DNA of 64,000 nt. Origin: Irpex lacteus (Eukaryota > Basidiomycota > Agaricomycetes > Polyporales > Irpicaceae). Under the pieces are notes generated by a model. The model worked only from the letters and a program-made list of their open reading frames with translations. It made no database searches and was not told the DNA's origin. Both the position numbers and the translations under genes were made by a program. The DNA lies in assembly GCA_001986395.2 (NCBI GenBank), contig MQVO02000001.1, forward strand, positions 1,612,001-1,676,000. The letters run 5' to 3'. Positions within the stretch are counted from its first letter, which is position 1, and every line of letters begins with the position of its first letter. Shown one piece after another: positions 1 through 11,051 of the stretch.

Positions 1-227
1 TGAAGTGTCGATAGATGAGACGATATCATGGGGTATTGTTGACGTACAAATATAAGAGACAGAGGTATAATACTATACGTACAGAAGATTAGTATAAGAC
101 GGTGCTTGACGGCAGATGAAAATAAAGCCACGAAGGGCATGAGTATAGTATACTATAAGGCATGAGACGTTACGACTATCATTAAGGAATGATGGACATT
201 GATCCTTATGAGGAGAACGAAATCCGC

Positions 228-1449
228 CTAGTCCCGTGGCTTAGGAGGATGCCATTCGCCATCAATATCACCAACGCAAGGGTTGTTGACTGAAGTAAGA
301 TGTCTGAGGAGGGCGTCCGTGCGGCTGAAAACCTTCCCACACCCGCCAACCATTCTTCGACCATAGAACGTCCGTACGGGCATATCCTCCGCAACACGTC
401 CACGCCAATCTGCGTTGGTGCTGAGCTCAACAGGGATACCGCAGCATACTTTTGGCCCTCCAGTCATATGAGGATAGTGCGTGTTGACATGACGCTTGAA
501 GTCCAGCCTTCGTTGAGGCGGGCAGGTATACCCACAAACTTCGCAGCAGAAGTCGCCTTTGGCATCGGTCGCTTCGTAGTTAGGTATGCCTTCCATCTGG
601 GCTCTGCGAGGGGCCGTACGAATAGGATGATAGCTTTCAGAGGAGTCAGAGACTTCCAGAGACGATTGCCGAGAAGTAGAGCTGGGTTTTGTCGTAAGCG
701 GTGTGCAACGATGTTGAGTCACTGGACCTCGTGACGAGCGGTTGGATGTAGAAGCCATACGAGCGCCACGACGACGAGAGATACGTTGTTTGAGGGTTAG
801 CACCGATGAGGGAATGTACTCGCTGTCATGGCCGCTGTCATCTGCAGTCTCCTCTTCGTCCGAACAATAACCTGCATCGGGGATTTCTCTGTGGATGATG
901 CGAGAGGAGGTCGATGCATGAAGTAGTTGAGGGGACACAGTTGTGTGAGTGGCAGAGGCGTCGGTATTATGGATATGCGAAGATGGTGATTCCATGGTAT
1001 GTATGAGGAGATCCGCGGCGTAAATTTGAAAGCTGTCCGGAGTCGTCGTGTCATAGACATGGTCATGCCTGTTAAAGTGAGAAAGGCATTGTAAGCGCGT
1101 CGAACATACATAACATTAACTAAAACTCTGACAGCACTGACAAGTGGCTTCCCATTGTCGGTAAATCCACAGCTTGAGGCCATTCTGTGAGGGAAGCTAA
1201 GTCTGTGAACCCGTCGTGGCTTGTTGGCATATGTGTGTCCTCGAAAATCTCTGGCGACGTCGTTGGGAGTGGGAAAGCACTTGAAAGGAGAGATGGGTCT
1301 TGATTCAGCCAGTCATCGACGGAAGATGGCGCGCCAATGGACAGGTCAAATGAAGATTGGTCGGCCCAGTAGCATGAATTGTCGCCGGAGGTGTACTGTT
1401 CTACTGGGTGCTGTTGAATGATAGGATGCCCGTGAAGCCAGTCCACCAT
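228..1449 (-). CDS. C2H2-like zinc-finger protein, paralog 1
   Basis: Two exons, 1142-1449 and 228-1068, join in phase 2 to give 382 residues. The donor is GTCAGT and the acceptor TTTAACAG. The N-terminal half is Ser/Pro/Asp-rich and looks like an activation or linker region. The C-terminal third carries the zinc-binding part: a C-x2-C ... H-x3-H finger (CCEVCG then FKRHVNTH), a CCGIP turn, and a second unit GGCGKVFSRTDALLRHL followed by CVGD and a terminal WHPPK. Paralogs at 29922-31244 and 42993-44197 share this order, strand and intron phase. The start at 1449 has a good context (GCCATGG) and lies about 87 bases below a TATA box. It is probably a nuclear DNA-binding regulator; targets are unknown. 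Bases 1-227 hold no gene that I can see. Confidence 0.85.
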
Positions 1450-1535
1450 GGCGAAAGATGATAGTAAGGAATAGGTAAGGGGATGGGAGGCTCGATAGCT
1501 GTGAGCTTTGTACCAAGCGGTCCATGTTTATGTGG

Positions 1536-1544
1536 CTTTTATAG
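1536..1544 (-). promoter_or_regulatory. TATA box of zinc-finger gene 1
   Basis: CTATAAAAG on the minus strand, about 87 bases before the start codon. The two paralogs carry an equivalent CGTATAAAAG element about 100 bases before their starts. Confidence 0.6.
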
Positions 1545-1904
1545 TCGCCCGCCGGTCATTGTTAGAGGGAGTCTCTTGTGGTGCTCATTGCAACGTTCCA
1601 GGAACCTTGTTCCTCAAATTTGACATATACACTCGAAAACGGTGCACTGCGATGAATTAGTGTGTTTGATTCGGTATGAGATGAGACACGTAAAACCGAC
1701 CCTTACAGGTTATGTCGGGATGTAACAACGGGTGCTAGGTGCTGTGGTTCCATACGCCGGACTGACTGCTATCGGCGATCGGTAGCTGATGGTAAATCAT
1801 TAGCCTGTCTTAGACTCTTCTTGCATGCCGACTGTCAACTCACAGGGAGGGCCTTGTGTACGGCGGCAATGTGAGATACAAAGTATACAGCGAGTGTAAT
1901 GACG

Positions 1905-2415
1905 GTGCCACTCCCTTCATGGCGAAGAGAATGGTACCAATTCGAGAAGTTCAACATGCAGAAGCAAACCCTGGCTGTTGGTCATCCGGTCCTTGGTGGA
2001 CGATCAGTATACACGACACACTTGAACCGAGAACTACACACGCACCACATGTCTGAATCGTGCTCTGCCTAGGATGCGGCTTCCCAAAATATCTATCGGC
2101 AGCCGGAGGGGTTCAGCCATACCCGTTTCCGTACCTGTCGCAACGCGCATCTTGGCCCGCGAATAAAACAACATACACTCGTTCAAGCCGCCCCGACGAC
2201 CTTGCAAAATAGCCGCCAGAAAGCACTACACAAGAAGACCCAAATTAGTACATATGAAACCGCGTCGAATACTTGGTACTAAACGGCCAGCAAGGTAGAG
2301 AGCAGAATCCGTTTCTCGACACTCATTTCGTAGAGGCCAGTAGGCTTTCTTTCGCGGTCAATGGAGGAAGTGCCACTCGTCCCACCAGCCGCCCGTAGGC
2401 AATCAAGGTGCCACT
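1905..2415. promoter_or_regulatory. Cluster of GTGCCACT motifs upstream of zinc-finger gene 1
   Basis: Exact GTGCCACT copies lie at 1905-1912, 2370-2377 and 2408-2415. They fall in the 1.5 kb gap between this gene and PML1 (1450-2943), where I found no credible gene. The copy at 2368 reads AAGTGCCACTCG, the same 12-mer as a copy upstream of zinc-finger gene 3. With a leading A the motif is a short inverted repeat, AGTG-C-CACT, a shape a paired DNA-binding protein could use. That role is inference. Confidence 0.4.
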
Positions 2416-2943
2416 GAGCTTCAGCCCAGGTTGCTGGCTCCCACCACGAAAACATACGGATTGATCGACTTGGTCTTCCCCGCGACCCTTGCCCTCGTGG
2501 TAACCGTGGCGCTGCCGCTATCAACGAGGTCACACCTTCTGCCTCGTGTGAAACAAGGGACATGCAAGTGCATTAGGGCCTTCTTGTATTTCATTCGTCG
2601 CACGTAAACCAGGTGCCTGCAGCATCAAAGAGGCGGGAGCGTACTGGATTACAATGCGGGATCGTGACCCTGCAGCTTTCGTATTCGTTGAGCGAAGTCT
2701 GGACCTCTCCAGTGTTTCCAGGACTCACATGCGAAGCGAATCGCTGCGAGTTGAACTACTAGCATGGGATACAGCACTGACGCCATCGTTGTACTGTTTT
2801 CAACTACACACACTGTGTTTCGTCACGGTGAGATTTCGTGCAATATGCTATAAACGACGAAGAACTTCGAGCAGCAAAAGGTATCGTACAATCATCGAAC
2901 GGCGGACTGCCCACAGAGCGGCCAGATGTGGAGCATATATTGC

Positions 2944-4108
2944 TCAGGCCGCATCTTCAGAGAGCAGCACATACTCTCTTACTGAGTCGCCAAATTTGAT
3001 CACTACAAAAGGATGATTAAGTCAGAATGAGGTTATACTGTCAAAGGGAAGTTAGAAATATATACCGTCGCCAAGCTTCAGTTCAAAGTATCGGGACGTT
3101 GGTATTGTCTCATCATTGACTTTCGTGCCGTTTGTCGACTCTAGGTCGATGATAAACGGCCTACGGGTTGATGCTTAGGGAAATACTACAGACGCAGTTA
3201 ATACGAAGAAAGCTCACTTTACTGCAGTCTTCGTGTCGCCAAACTCATTCTTTTCGTGTACCTGTCGAACTATCACTGGCTTCAGGATTTGCCTCTTTGC
3301 TGAAGCTATAGGCAGGCTTACATTGTATGACAGCATGCTGTTTGGAGCAGGACGGGTGGTCAACTGTGATGTCCACAACAAGGCGGTCACGGCCAATAAG
3401 ATATGCGCTTTGCCTGTGTATATGTAGCAAATCTAATCAAATAACACGAAAGGCGTTATTCAGCCTTCCAATCTACTCGAGAGTATGAGCACACTCACCG
3501 GTTTGTTCCTTCCCCTTGAACACATACAACCGCCACCCCACTACAGGTTTCCTCGCCTCAGGCGGTTCATGGTACTTCAAAACAGTTCCTGTACCATCAG
3601 CATGCTTCACCGTCTTCGTCGCCGCCGCAAGCAACCCGGAAGGAGCAAAGTTCGGCTTTGCTTTGTCTTCGGGCTCAGCAGACTTTGACGGCGACCGTGA
3701 GGGCCTCGAGGGCCTGCCTGACTGAGAGCGTGAACGTCTAGGTGGAGAAGCAGACCTCCGTGAAGTCGAAGGCTTGTCTCTGTCGTCTCGTCGTCTGTCA
3801 CCTCCGTCTCTGTTCCTATCCTCGTCTCTTCGTCTGTCACCTCTGTCTCTATCCCTGCCTTCGTCCCGGTTGCGGTATCGCCTGTCTCCGTCTCTAGAGG
3901 AGTTGTAGGTCCTGTCCTCTTCGTCTCTACGATTTCTATAAGATTCTGGTTCCCGTCTTTGGCCACGCCTTGAACTGCTGTCTGCGCCTCGGTCAGAGTC
4001 TCGATAACTTCGATGGGGTCCGTCTCTATCTGAATGGTCGTCACGTCGCCTTTTATTACGAGACCTGTCGGTATAGTCACGAGAAGGCGAAGGTGAGTTT
4101 CGAACCAT
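2944..4108 (-). CDS. PML1: FHA-domain pre-mRNA retention/splicing factor Pml1 (SNIP1 homolog)
   Basis: Five exons (3499-4108, 3322-3432, 3218-3269, 3066-3160, 2944-3002) give 308 residues. Roughly the first 130 residues are an RS/RD-rich low-complexity tail, as in human SNIP1. A conserved entry segment follows (EPPEARKP ... WRLYVFKG), then a complete FHA domain: IHRQSAYLIGRDR, DHPSCSKQHAVIQ, PFIIDLESTNGT, ELKLGDVIKFG and the C-terminal REYVLL. The family is part of the RES complex on the activated spliceosome, where the FHA domain binds a partner protein. Every FHA block sits on its own exon and the joins restore the family sequence exactly, so the model is secure. The start at 4108 (MVRNSPSPSR) is chosen over 4156 because the extra residues look non-coding. 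Confidence 0.95.
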
Positions 4109-4239
4109 AATGCGCGAACTTGCGTCCAACGAGGTGTGCCACAAGTGCCAATGCACTCTAAATTACTCCAAACGAATCGCCGAGCCTGTCAGTGTGTCGA
4201 CTATGTAAAGTAATCTGCACTCAGGGCAGGACTGTTATG

Positions 4240-4311
4240 TCCGATATGGTGTAGTGGCTAACATTATCGCCTCTCACGCGATAGCCCGGGGTTCGATTCC
4301 CCGTGTCGGAA
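4240..4311 (+). tRNA. tRNA-Glu(CUC)
   Basis: A 72-base cloverleaf. Acceptor arm TCCGATA/TGTCGGA has one G-T pair. The anticodon stem is ATCGC/GCGAT with loop CTCTCAC, giving anticodon CTC. The T arm is CGGGG-TTCGATT-CCCCG and the discriminator base is A. There is no intron. A run of six T follows at 4315-4320 as the RNA polymerase III terminator. The B box GGTTCGATTCC is intact. Confidence 0.97.
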
Positions 4312-4738
4312 TCCTTTTTTGTTCGTAATGGTTTTTGATCAGACTTCGAAGGTCAGCTAAGTAGCAGCACAATAACGGAAACGATCTTGACACTATTTAC
4401 AGGTAAGCTTATAAGTATGTGCACGGCGACAGGCGAAGTAGCTGTCTCCAATGGACTGCAAAACGAATGGACGCGCATGTTAAAGTAGGGATATGAGTCC
4501 TGATGTAAAAGTAGGGGTGGAGAAGTTGTACAGGATTTTGACGACGAAGGTACAGCTAGTACCTAGTCTCCCGGAGGCAGAGTAGAAAAATCGAACCTTC
4601 GCGAGCTCATGATATCTGCTGCTAGGTATGCTGGATTGATAACACTATTCATGACTTCAGATAATTAGAGTCATGTAGTCTATGTACGCGTCTGGCTCAT
4701 AAGAGCTAGTAACGAAGATTCATATGATCAGTCTATGA
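4312..4738. other. Intergenic, no gene seen
   Basis: Between tRNA-Glu and the 3' end of the phosducin-like gene. It holds the tRNA terminator and presumably the 3' UTR of the minus-strand gene. No open frame with family resemblance or splice support was found. Confidence 0.5.
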
Positions 4739-5924
4739 TCAGAAATCTTCATCGCTGCCCGTGAAGATTAGATCGTCGTCGTCATCGTCGGGGAACCCAA
4801 GGTTGCTACTCGACCTTCCGCCCGATAATACATGGTGTCTGCTCAACCTGTAAGACGACGAGACACTGGAATGTGGCAAAGGATACTCACTTTCGCAGGT
4901 ACTCTTCTATGCCCATAGTTGCCTCCCAGTCGACTCTCACCCAAGAGTGTAGTAGTTCGCCAGCCCTATATACCAATAGAGTGGGTAATACATCTGTGTC
5001 AACTGCATCGTCTCCCCAACCATCGTCGCTCTCGTGTTCGCTATCGTTTGAGTCTGAGTCTTCCTCGTCCGAACCCTTAGGGTAACCTCCAGGGACGAGA
5101 ATCTTGCGCGACGGCGTACGGCGTAGCGAGAATGGTGGGCTGAGGAGAGACGATGATCCGTTGGATTTGTTCTTCGTGGACGCGAAGCCTATTGCACCTG
5201 CTCGTGCGCGCAGGAATTTGACATGGGGATATAGACGAGCAAGCCTGCTCAGAGTCTCATCCAGAGATGCACATCTGTCCAGTGACTAAAGGCCAGTGAG
5301 CTATATGTACGAATGCGAGGGAGTAGTGAAAGAACATACGGGATCATATATATGCACAACCACCCAGACACTTCTCTCTTCTGACTCAACGGCTTCTACA
5401 TATCCTCGTTCACCAACTTCTCTCAGGTGGCCGAATCTCCCCTTACTCAAGGGCACTCGTTTCGAGGATCCTCCTTCGGCCGCTTCGTCAGCTAGTTGCT
5501 TCTCCCTTTCCTCCTCTGCCCACGTCTTCCCGCCCAAACTAGCCTTCTCCATCGCCTTATTTAGTGCATTTATTTCTTGCGCCCTTTTGGCACGAGCTGC
5601 AGAGGCTGCTTCGTTGCGATCTCGTATCACACCCTTTACTCCAGTACGCCCAGGGCCCATGCCAATAGACTCTGATTCCCGCTGCTGGGCGGAGAGTTTC
5701 TCCTCGAATGCACGTCTGCGCTCGGCATCCGAATCATAGTCAAAGTCGCTGTCATCGTTAGGCCACTGCGCTGGTACTGGCGACGGCGATCTCGAGCGAA
5801 CTGGAGAAGATGAGCGAGAGGGCGGGTTGAAGAGTTTGCCTGAGAGGACGAGTTCTTCGATGTTGCCGTCCTGGGGTGGTCAACTTTGGCGACAGACGTG
5901 TGATTACGTGCTGCTACACACCAT
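4739..5924 (-). CDS. Phosducin-like protein (thioredoxin fold)
   Basis: Four exons (5922-5924, 5340-5870, 4891-5285, 4739-4847) give 345 residues. The N-terminal helical part has RTGVKGVIRD, the counterpart of the GPKGVIND signature of phosducin and PhLP1. A thioredoxin-like domain follows: RFGHLREV, VWVVVHIYDP, LYPHVKFLRARA and DVLPTLLVYRAGELLHSW. An acidic C-terminus (SDEDF) closes the protein. PhLP1 proteins act with the CCT chaperonin to assemble G-protein beta-gamma, which in fungi affects mating and growth signalling. The first coding exon seems to be the ATG alone: the frame is stopped just upstream of 5870, and an ATG directly followed by GTGTGT supplies a phase-0 start 52 bases away. 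That first exon is inferred; the rest is firm. Confidence 0.88.
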
Positions 5925-6580
5925 TTCGAATGCACTTGTTTTCGGCCGCGGTGGATGTGGTGGTCGGTGATAAAGTTGAATAGCCTGAGATTCCGAGAGA
6001 TGCTGAGGTCGCCTTCACACGCAGACGCGATCTCGTTCGCACGCCGATGTCGACCACTCAATTCATAGCAGCCGCACTTCATTTCAGGGTCATACAACGA
6101 CATCCAGCCATGTTTGCACTCCGTTTACCTCTTCGTGGTCACCGACGTCCCCAACGACTTGCTGCTTACTTCAAACCAGATCACCGCTCAAATCACATGG
6201 CACACAGCAGAGGCCGGTTGGACCGTCCGAGGGCGTACTTAACGCGACATCGCAGACATCGCATTCGCCGCAGACCCGCAAAACCCTGCATCCTCTTCCC
6301 CGCATCGTTCAGGGCAGCCAAGGTGAGTGTCAAGTACCCCACAAACGCTGCGATGGTCATTTGACCGCAGCGCCACCAAACTAGACTCGATATTGCCTGT
6401 CGCATTCAAATTCACAGCTCGAATTTGATTGCAGCCACCTCACCTGAGCACCCTCTCTAACTCCCCTCTATACGGAACCTACCTGGCCCAGCGATCGTAT
6501 ATATAGGAGCCGGAAGACCACTGCGTGCAGCTAGTCCTCCAGCCCCTTCATTTTGCCACCAGAACGCTCCCTGCCCGGTT
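5925..6580. other. Divergent promoter region, possible small unrecognised gene
   Basis: This 656-base gap separates the divergent phosducin-like and carnitine acetyltransferase genes, so both promoters should lie here. It also holds a plus-strand frame from 6047 with a good donor (AAGGTGAGT near 6320) and an acceptor about 47 bases later. The peptide is Arg/His-rich and matches no family I know. I leave it uncalled. Confidence 0.35.
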
Positions 6581-9068
6581 ATGTTGAGGTTGTCCGCCAA
6601 GGCTTCTGCTAGAGTTGCTGGCTCTTCTCCTTCATTGGCCAAAGTTTCGGTGAGTATCTCCTCGGTCCTTCTATGCGAATGTGGCGAGAAGTGGGAGATA
6701 GGATTACCGGCTGGGTGATGCGGAGCCCCGTGGGGAAAGATGCTATGCCGCGGCCAGAGCCGGCTCTGTGCAAATCGACCACTCAATAGGAATCGCGGCT
6801 GTAAACTTGTATTGACTACTTTCTCCACAGACTAAATCAGTCTCTGCTACGATGTCTAAGTCACGGTCATTGAAGACTTCTGCGCCGCGCAAGAACGACT
6901 TACCACCAGGGTATGCTGTCGATAATTCCGTCGGACCTATGCTTCGGTTCGAAGCCTCTCTACCACAACTTCCCGTACCTCCCCTCCAGTCGACGCTCGC
7001 CAAGTACCTCGAATCCGTACAACCTCACCTCACCCCATCCGAATTCTCAAATACTCAAGCCGCAGTAACGAAGTTCCTAGAGTCGCCGTTGTCTAAGCAG
7101 CTCCAGGAACGGCTGCAAGAACGCGCAGCACAACCGGGGATCAAGAGCTGGTTGGCAGATTGGTGGAACGATGTTGCCTACATGGCTTACCGCGATTCTG
7201 TCGTGGTGAACGTTAGCTACTTCTACGTTCATAAGGATGATGCGAAGAAACCCGGGCAGGCAAAGCGTGCGGCACAACTGGTGAAGGCGCTGTTACCATT
7301 CAGAGCATTAGTAGAGAAGTGAGTACAATTCAATGTCTTTCAGTGAGCAGCAATATTGACGTAGTGCAGTAATCAGCTCGAGCCGGATAAGATTCGAGGA
7401 GCTCCTCTCTCTATGGAATCTTTCAAATGGCTGTACGTGAGATCTACGTTCTGCATACAATTACCACTAAACAAATAAATCTATTGCAGTTTCCACTCAT
7501 CCCGATACCCCATTAAGCCCTCTGATACCGCCCACAAGTTCTCCGCCGCAGAACACAACCATGTAGTGTTTGTCCGCAAGAACAAGTTCTTTAAGGTTCC
7601 TCTCGCAACGCCCGAAGGCCGTGAGCTGACTGCCGCTGAACTCGAAGTTCAAGTCGAGAGAATACTACAGTTGGCTGGAGAGGAGAAGGCTATACCCGTC
7701 GGTACGCTTACGAGTGAGAACAGGGACGTCTGGGCAGATGTGAGTAGGGCTTTATTCGAAGTAGACCCAGCTGATTATTGAGAATTCTTCAGGCTCGCAA
7801 GGACTTGATTGCTGCTTCTCCTGCCAACGAGGCATCGCTGAAGGAGATAGAATCCGCGTTGATCGTCGTAGCCCTCGATGATACGAAGCCTGTTACTCGA
7901 GAAGATGCCAGCTGGGCATCGTGGGTCGGCGATGGCAAAAACCGTTTCTACGACAAGCACCAAAGTAAGCCTAGACTCCTCTTTACCCCCTCTGGCTTTG
8001 CTCACTAAATGTTTTGCAGTCATCGTTTTCGAGAACGGCAAGAGCGGTTTCCTCGGCGAACATTCATGTATGGACGGTACCCCCACCCTCCGCATGACTG
8101 AGTTCGTCCTCGGAGCCCTCGCCCACAACAAAGTCGACCTTGGCCCCGCACGCGACTCCTCCACCGCATCTTCCTTGCCAGCCCCGACAGAACTCACATT
8201 CGTCCTGGACGACAAGACTAAAGCTCACATCAAGCAGGCCGAAGCGTCCTTCGAGGAACTGGTTGGAAAGCACGACTTGGAGGTTCTCCAGTACGAGGGA
8301 TACGGAAAGGAGTATATCAAGAAGTTCAAGACGTCGCCCGATGCGTGGGCGCAGCTCGTGAAGCAGCTGGCATTCCATAAGATGTTTGGCAGGCCTGGGG
8401 TGTGCTATGAGAGCGCGCAGACGAGGAAGTATAAGGTTGGTAGGACGGAGGTCATCCGGAGTGCAAGCAACGAGAGCAAGAAGTGGGCGGAGAGCATGTT
8501 GGATCCCGAGGTCTCTGTAAGTGGTTTTCATATTCTACTTCTACTAAAAAGAGCTGCTAAGCTAATTCGTGGGATCACAGGATGAGACGAGGGCAAAACT
8601 CTTCCGTCAGGCCGTTTCACGTCATTTGCAATACGCCGCATGGGCTGCAGACGGCCAGGGTGTCGACCGTCATCTCTTCGGTCTGAAGAAAGTGCTCAAG
8701 GAGGGCGAGCCCCTGCCCGAGATCTACACTGATCCGGCGTTCTCACGAACGAGCCACTGGGAGCTGTCCACTTCGAACTTGTCGTCTCCTTACCTTGATG
8801 GTTGGGGTTACGGTGAAGGTGCGTTCATGACAAATCAAATGAAATCACGTTGAAGCTAACCATGTATGTAGTCGTACCTGATGGGTACGGTCTTTCGTAC
8901 ACTATCGCGGATAACTACATTCGCTGGACGATCACGAGCGTGAAGAATCGCACCAAGGAGCTCAAGCACTACCTTGCTGAGGCAGCAACGGAGACGAAGG
9001 AGATGATGGAGAGGGCGGCGAAAGCTGAGGCGGCGAAGAATTCGGAGACCGGCAAAGCGAAGTTGTGA
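6581..9068 (+). CDS. CAT2: Carnitine O-acetyltransferase, mitochondrial and peroxisomal
   Basis: Eight exons (6581-6649, 6831-7318, 7370-7432, 7490-7739, 7793-7964, 8020-8516, 8581-8818, 8872-9068) give 657 residues. The enzyme moves acetyl groups between CoA and carnitine so that acetyl units can leave peroxisomes or enter mitochondria. Family blocks are present: PLQSTLAKYL near the start, RGAPLSMESFKWLF, FVRKNKFFKV, catalytic His362 in GEHSCMDGTP, and VVPDGYGLSYTI near the end. Exon 1 encodes an Arg/Lys/Ser/Ala-rich, acid-free leader typical of mitochondrial import. Met31, 21 bases into exon 2, is a second possible start (6852). The protein ends in AKL, a PTS1 peroxisomal signal. Yeast CAT2 makes two forms by alternative starts, and this gene has the same parts. 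Confidence 0.95.
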
Positions 9069-9184
9069 AGATATTTGGTTGGGATCTTTCGTACGCATGT
9101 CGCTCCTTTTCGAGGCATTAGATTGGCATTAGATGCGGTGTACTCTAATTGGACACAATTGACGAGAGCAATGACTACGCAATA

Positions 9185-10661
9185 TCACCAACCATTGTAA
9201 AACTCGACGAGATCGTCAATGTCGTAGTCTTCGTAGCCGTCATCGGACTCTTTCTCGCTGCCTTCGAGAGGCTCAGGCTCGGGCCACTCAATCCAGCTTC
9301 TTTTCTCTTCGACCTCCTTCTCACAGAATTCCACAATCTTTTGATCCATACTACAAAGGAGCTCAATCAATGAGAGGAGCAGAAACCGGAGAGTTGATAC
9401 TCACTAAGTAGTACCCCTTTCAAACTTCGCATCTCCCTGTGTCTCATTGGCGAGCTCTGTGACGGCCTCCCACAAAGGATACGTTGCCATGTAACGGTAG
9501 AACAACGCAGGATGCTCGAGGACCCGTGTCCAAACTGTTGGAAATCCAGAGCCTTCGTTGTGTTCAATCGTCCACGAAGTGATGTAACTAGGGTCCTTTG
9601 TGAGTGCTTGAGAGGAAGGGTTGATGGCAGAAGGTGGAGTAACGCCTTTAGTGGGGAGCTTCAAGACCCAACTTTGGCTGTCACCAATCCAACGGGTAAC
9701 TTCGAACGCACTGTCGTATTGGACAGAGCTGAGGTACCGGTGGAACGTCCAACCTCGAGGCTGCCATTCGGTGACATCTCCATCGCGGGCGACGAGTGAG
9801 TCGAGAAACAGAGCATGTTTGTCCTCTAAAGTAGTCCGAGGATACAATGCGTATGCGGTATCCCAAGTTATAACGTTAAGAGTGATAGCTAAGTAGTAGA
9901 TAGTTGTTAACGGTACGACCGTCCGCTGTATTCGACTGACTACTCACTGCTATACGAGTTCAGAATGACCTCCATGGGTGCATTGACAGCGACCGTGAGT
10001 TGGATCTGAAGCTCCTTCGAAGGGTCTGTTGGCAAAGCTTTGACGAAAAGGAAAATTCCCGCCAATCTACCGGGGGTACGTTTCGCCATTGGGTCGTTAA
10101 CAGAATGCGTATAAGCAATGTCGAGCTCTGCAGCCTGATCTGCCACAGCCCTTGGCTTAAATGTAAAGCCATTTTGTTGCAACCAATGCCCAACCTCCAG
10201 TCCGTGTGCACTATACGCAAACAACTCGAGGTTACATTCCTCGTATACGGAGCGGTCGAAGAACTCCAATGCGCTGGTGCCAGCCACGAGGGTGGCGGTT
10301 CTAGCCTGAAGAGACCGAAATTCCCGCACCAGCGACTTTCCAAAGAATCGTGCGAGGTAATTGTTGATGTTGAAAGCAAGGGAGATGTAAGAATCTACCG
10401 AAGCTTTAGCCTGCTTGCATGTACGCCCAAGCCGTACAAGGGAGACAGGGGACAAAGAATTGCATATGAACTTCAACACGAGATCGTTTGTTAGTATCCT
10501 TGTTGAGAACGTGCTAGGAGGAAGCTGAGAGGGAGTGCTGGTAGTTTTGCGACGAGTGGTTCGCGCACGAGTCGCATTCGTCTTCTGGCGTTCTAAGGTG
10601 AAGAAGACCGAGCGATGAGAAAATGGATGCAACGGAACGCAGACGACTCACTTGAGGGCAT
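9185..10661 (-). CDS. F-box-like/nucleotidyltransferase-like protein, copy A
   Basis: Four exons (10652-10661, 9948-10592, 9405-9888, 9185-9350) give 434 residues. A basic N-terminus leads into an F-box-like helix region (ILTNDLVLKF ... LVRLGRTCKQAK). Then comes FRSLQARTATLVAGTSALEFF, which in copies B and C carries a GS ... DLD motif like that of nucleotidyltransferase folds. Here the acidic part reads CNLELF, so the first Asp is Asn and the second Glu, and any catalysis is doubtful. The second half has the family blocks APMEVILNSY, ALYPRTTL and RWIGDSQSWVLKL and an acidic tail. I know this family only as uncharacterised proteins of mushroom fungi. The gap 10662-11051 to copy B holds nothing recognisable. 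Confidence 0.8.
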
Positions 10662-11051
10662 GTTCACCGTAGAGGGAAAAGACCAGGAGGTGGACGCTGA
10701 AGAGTAATGTGAACCCCTATTTGGTCCCTATCCGGCTTTGACGGCGCCTGAGGGTAAGGTGATCGTTAGTACTGGTCAGCCTGAGTGGTCACGGTCCTAT
10801 GCTGTTGTCCGGTATGACTATCGAAGCATAGAATGTGAGCCAAAAGCTACTAGCTACAACGTATGCCCTAATAGAATTTTTTCGCCCCTCTCTATGCATT
10901 TACATGATGGATTAAATAGTAGTAGGAGATTGTTACATGCACCACCAGCTCGATTGGGATGAATAAGTCACAGGGGACATACCAACTCCGACCTGGGTAG
11001 AAGGGTGACCAGCGAATGTGAAGAGATTCTCCAGTTGTGTCAATGCCTTGC

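Noticed and set aside
2279..2563. 94-residue minus-strand frame between zinc-finger gene 1 and PML1
   Set aside because: No family resemblance, no splice or promoter support, and two GTGCCACT motifs lie within it.
3607..4080. 157-residue minus-strand frame over the Arg/Ser-rich part of PML1
   Set aside because: A frame shadow of the RS/RD repeats; the frame joined to the FHA exons is the real one.
6457..6828. 123-residue minus-strand frame opposite the start of CAT2
   Set aside because: It is the antisense shadow of the CAT2 leader exon (6581-6649) and first intron. The plus-strand reading gives a mitochondrial leader joined in frame to the enzyme.
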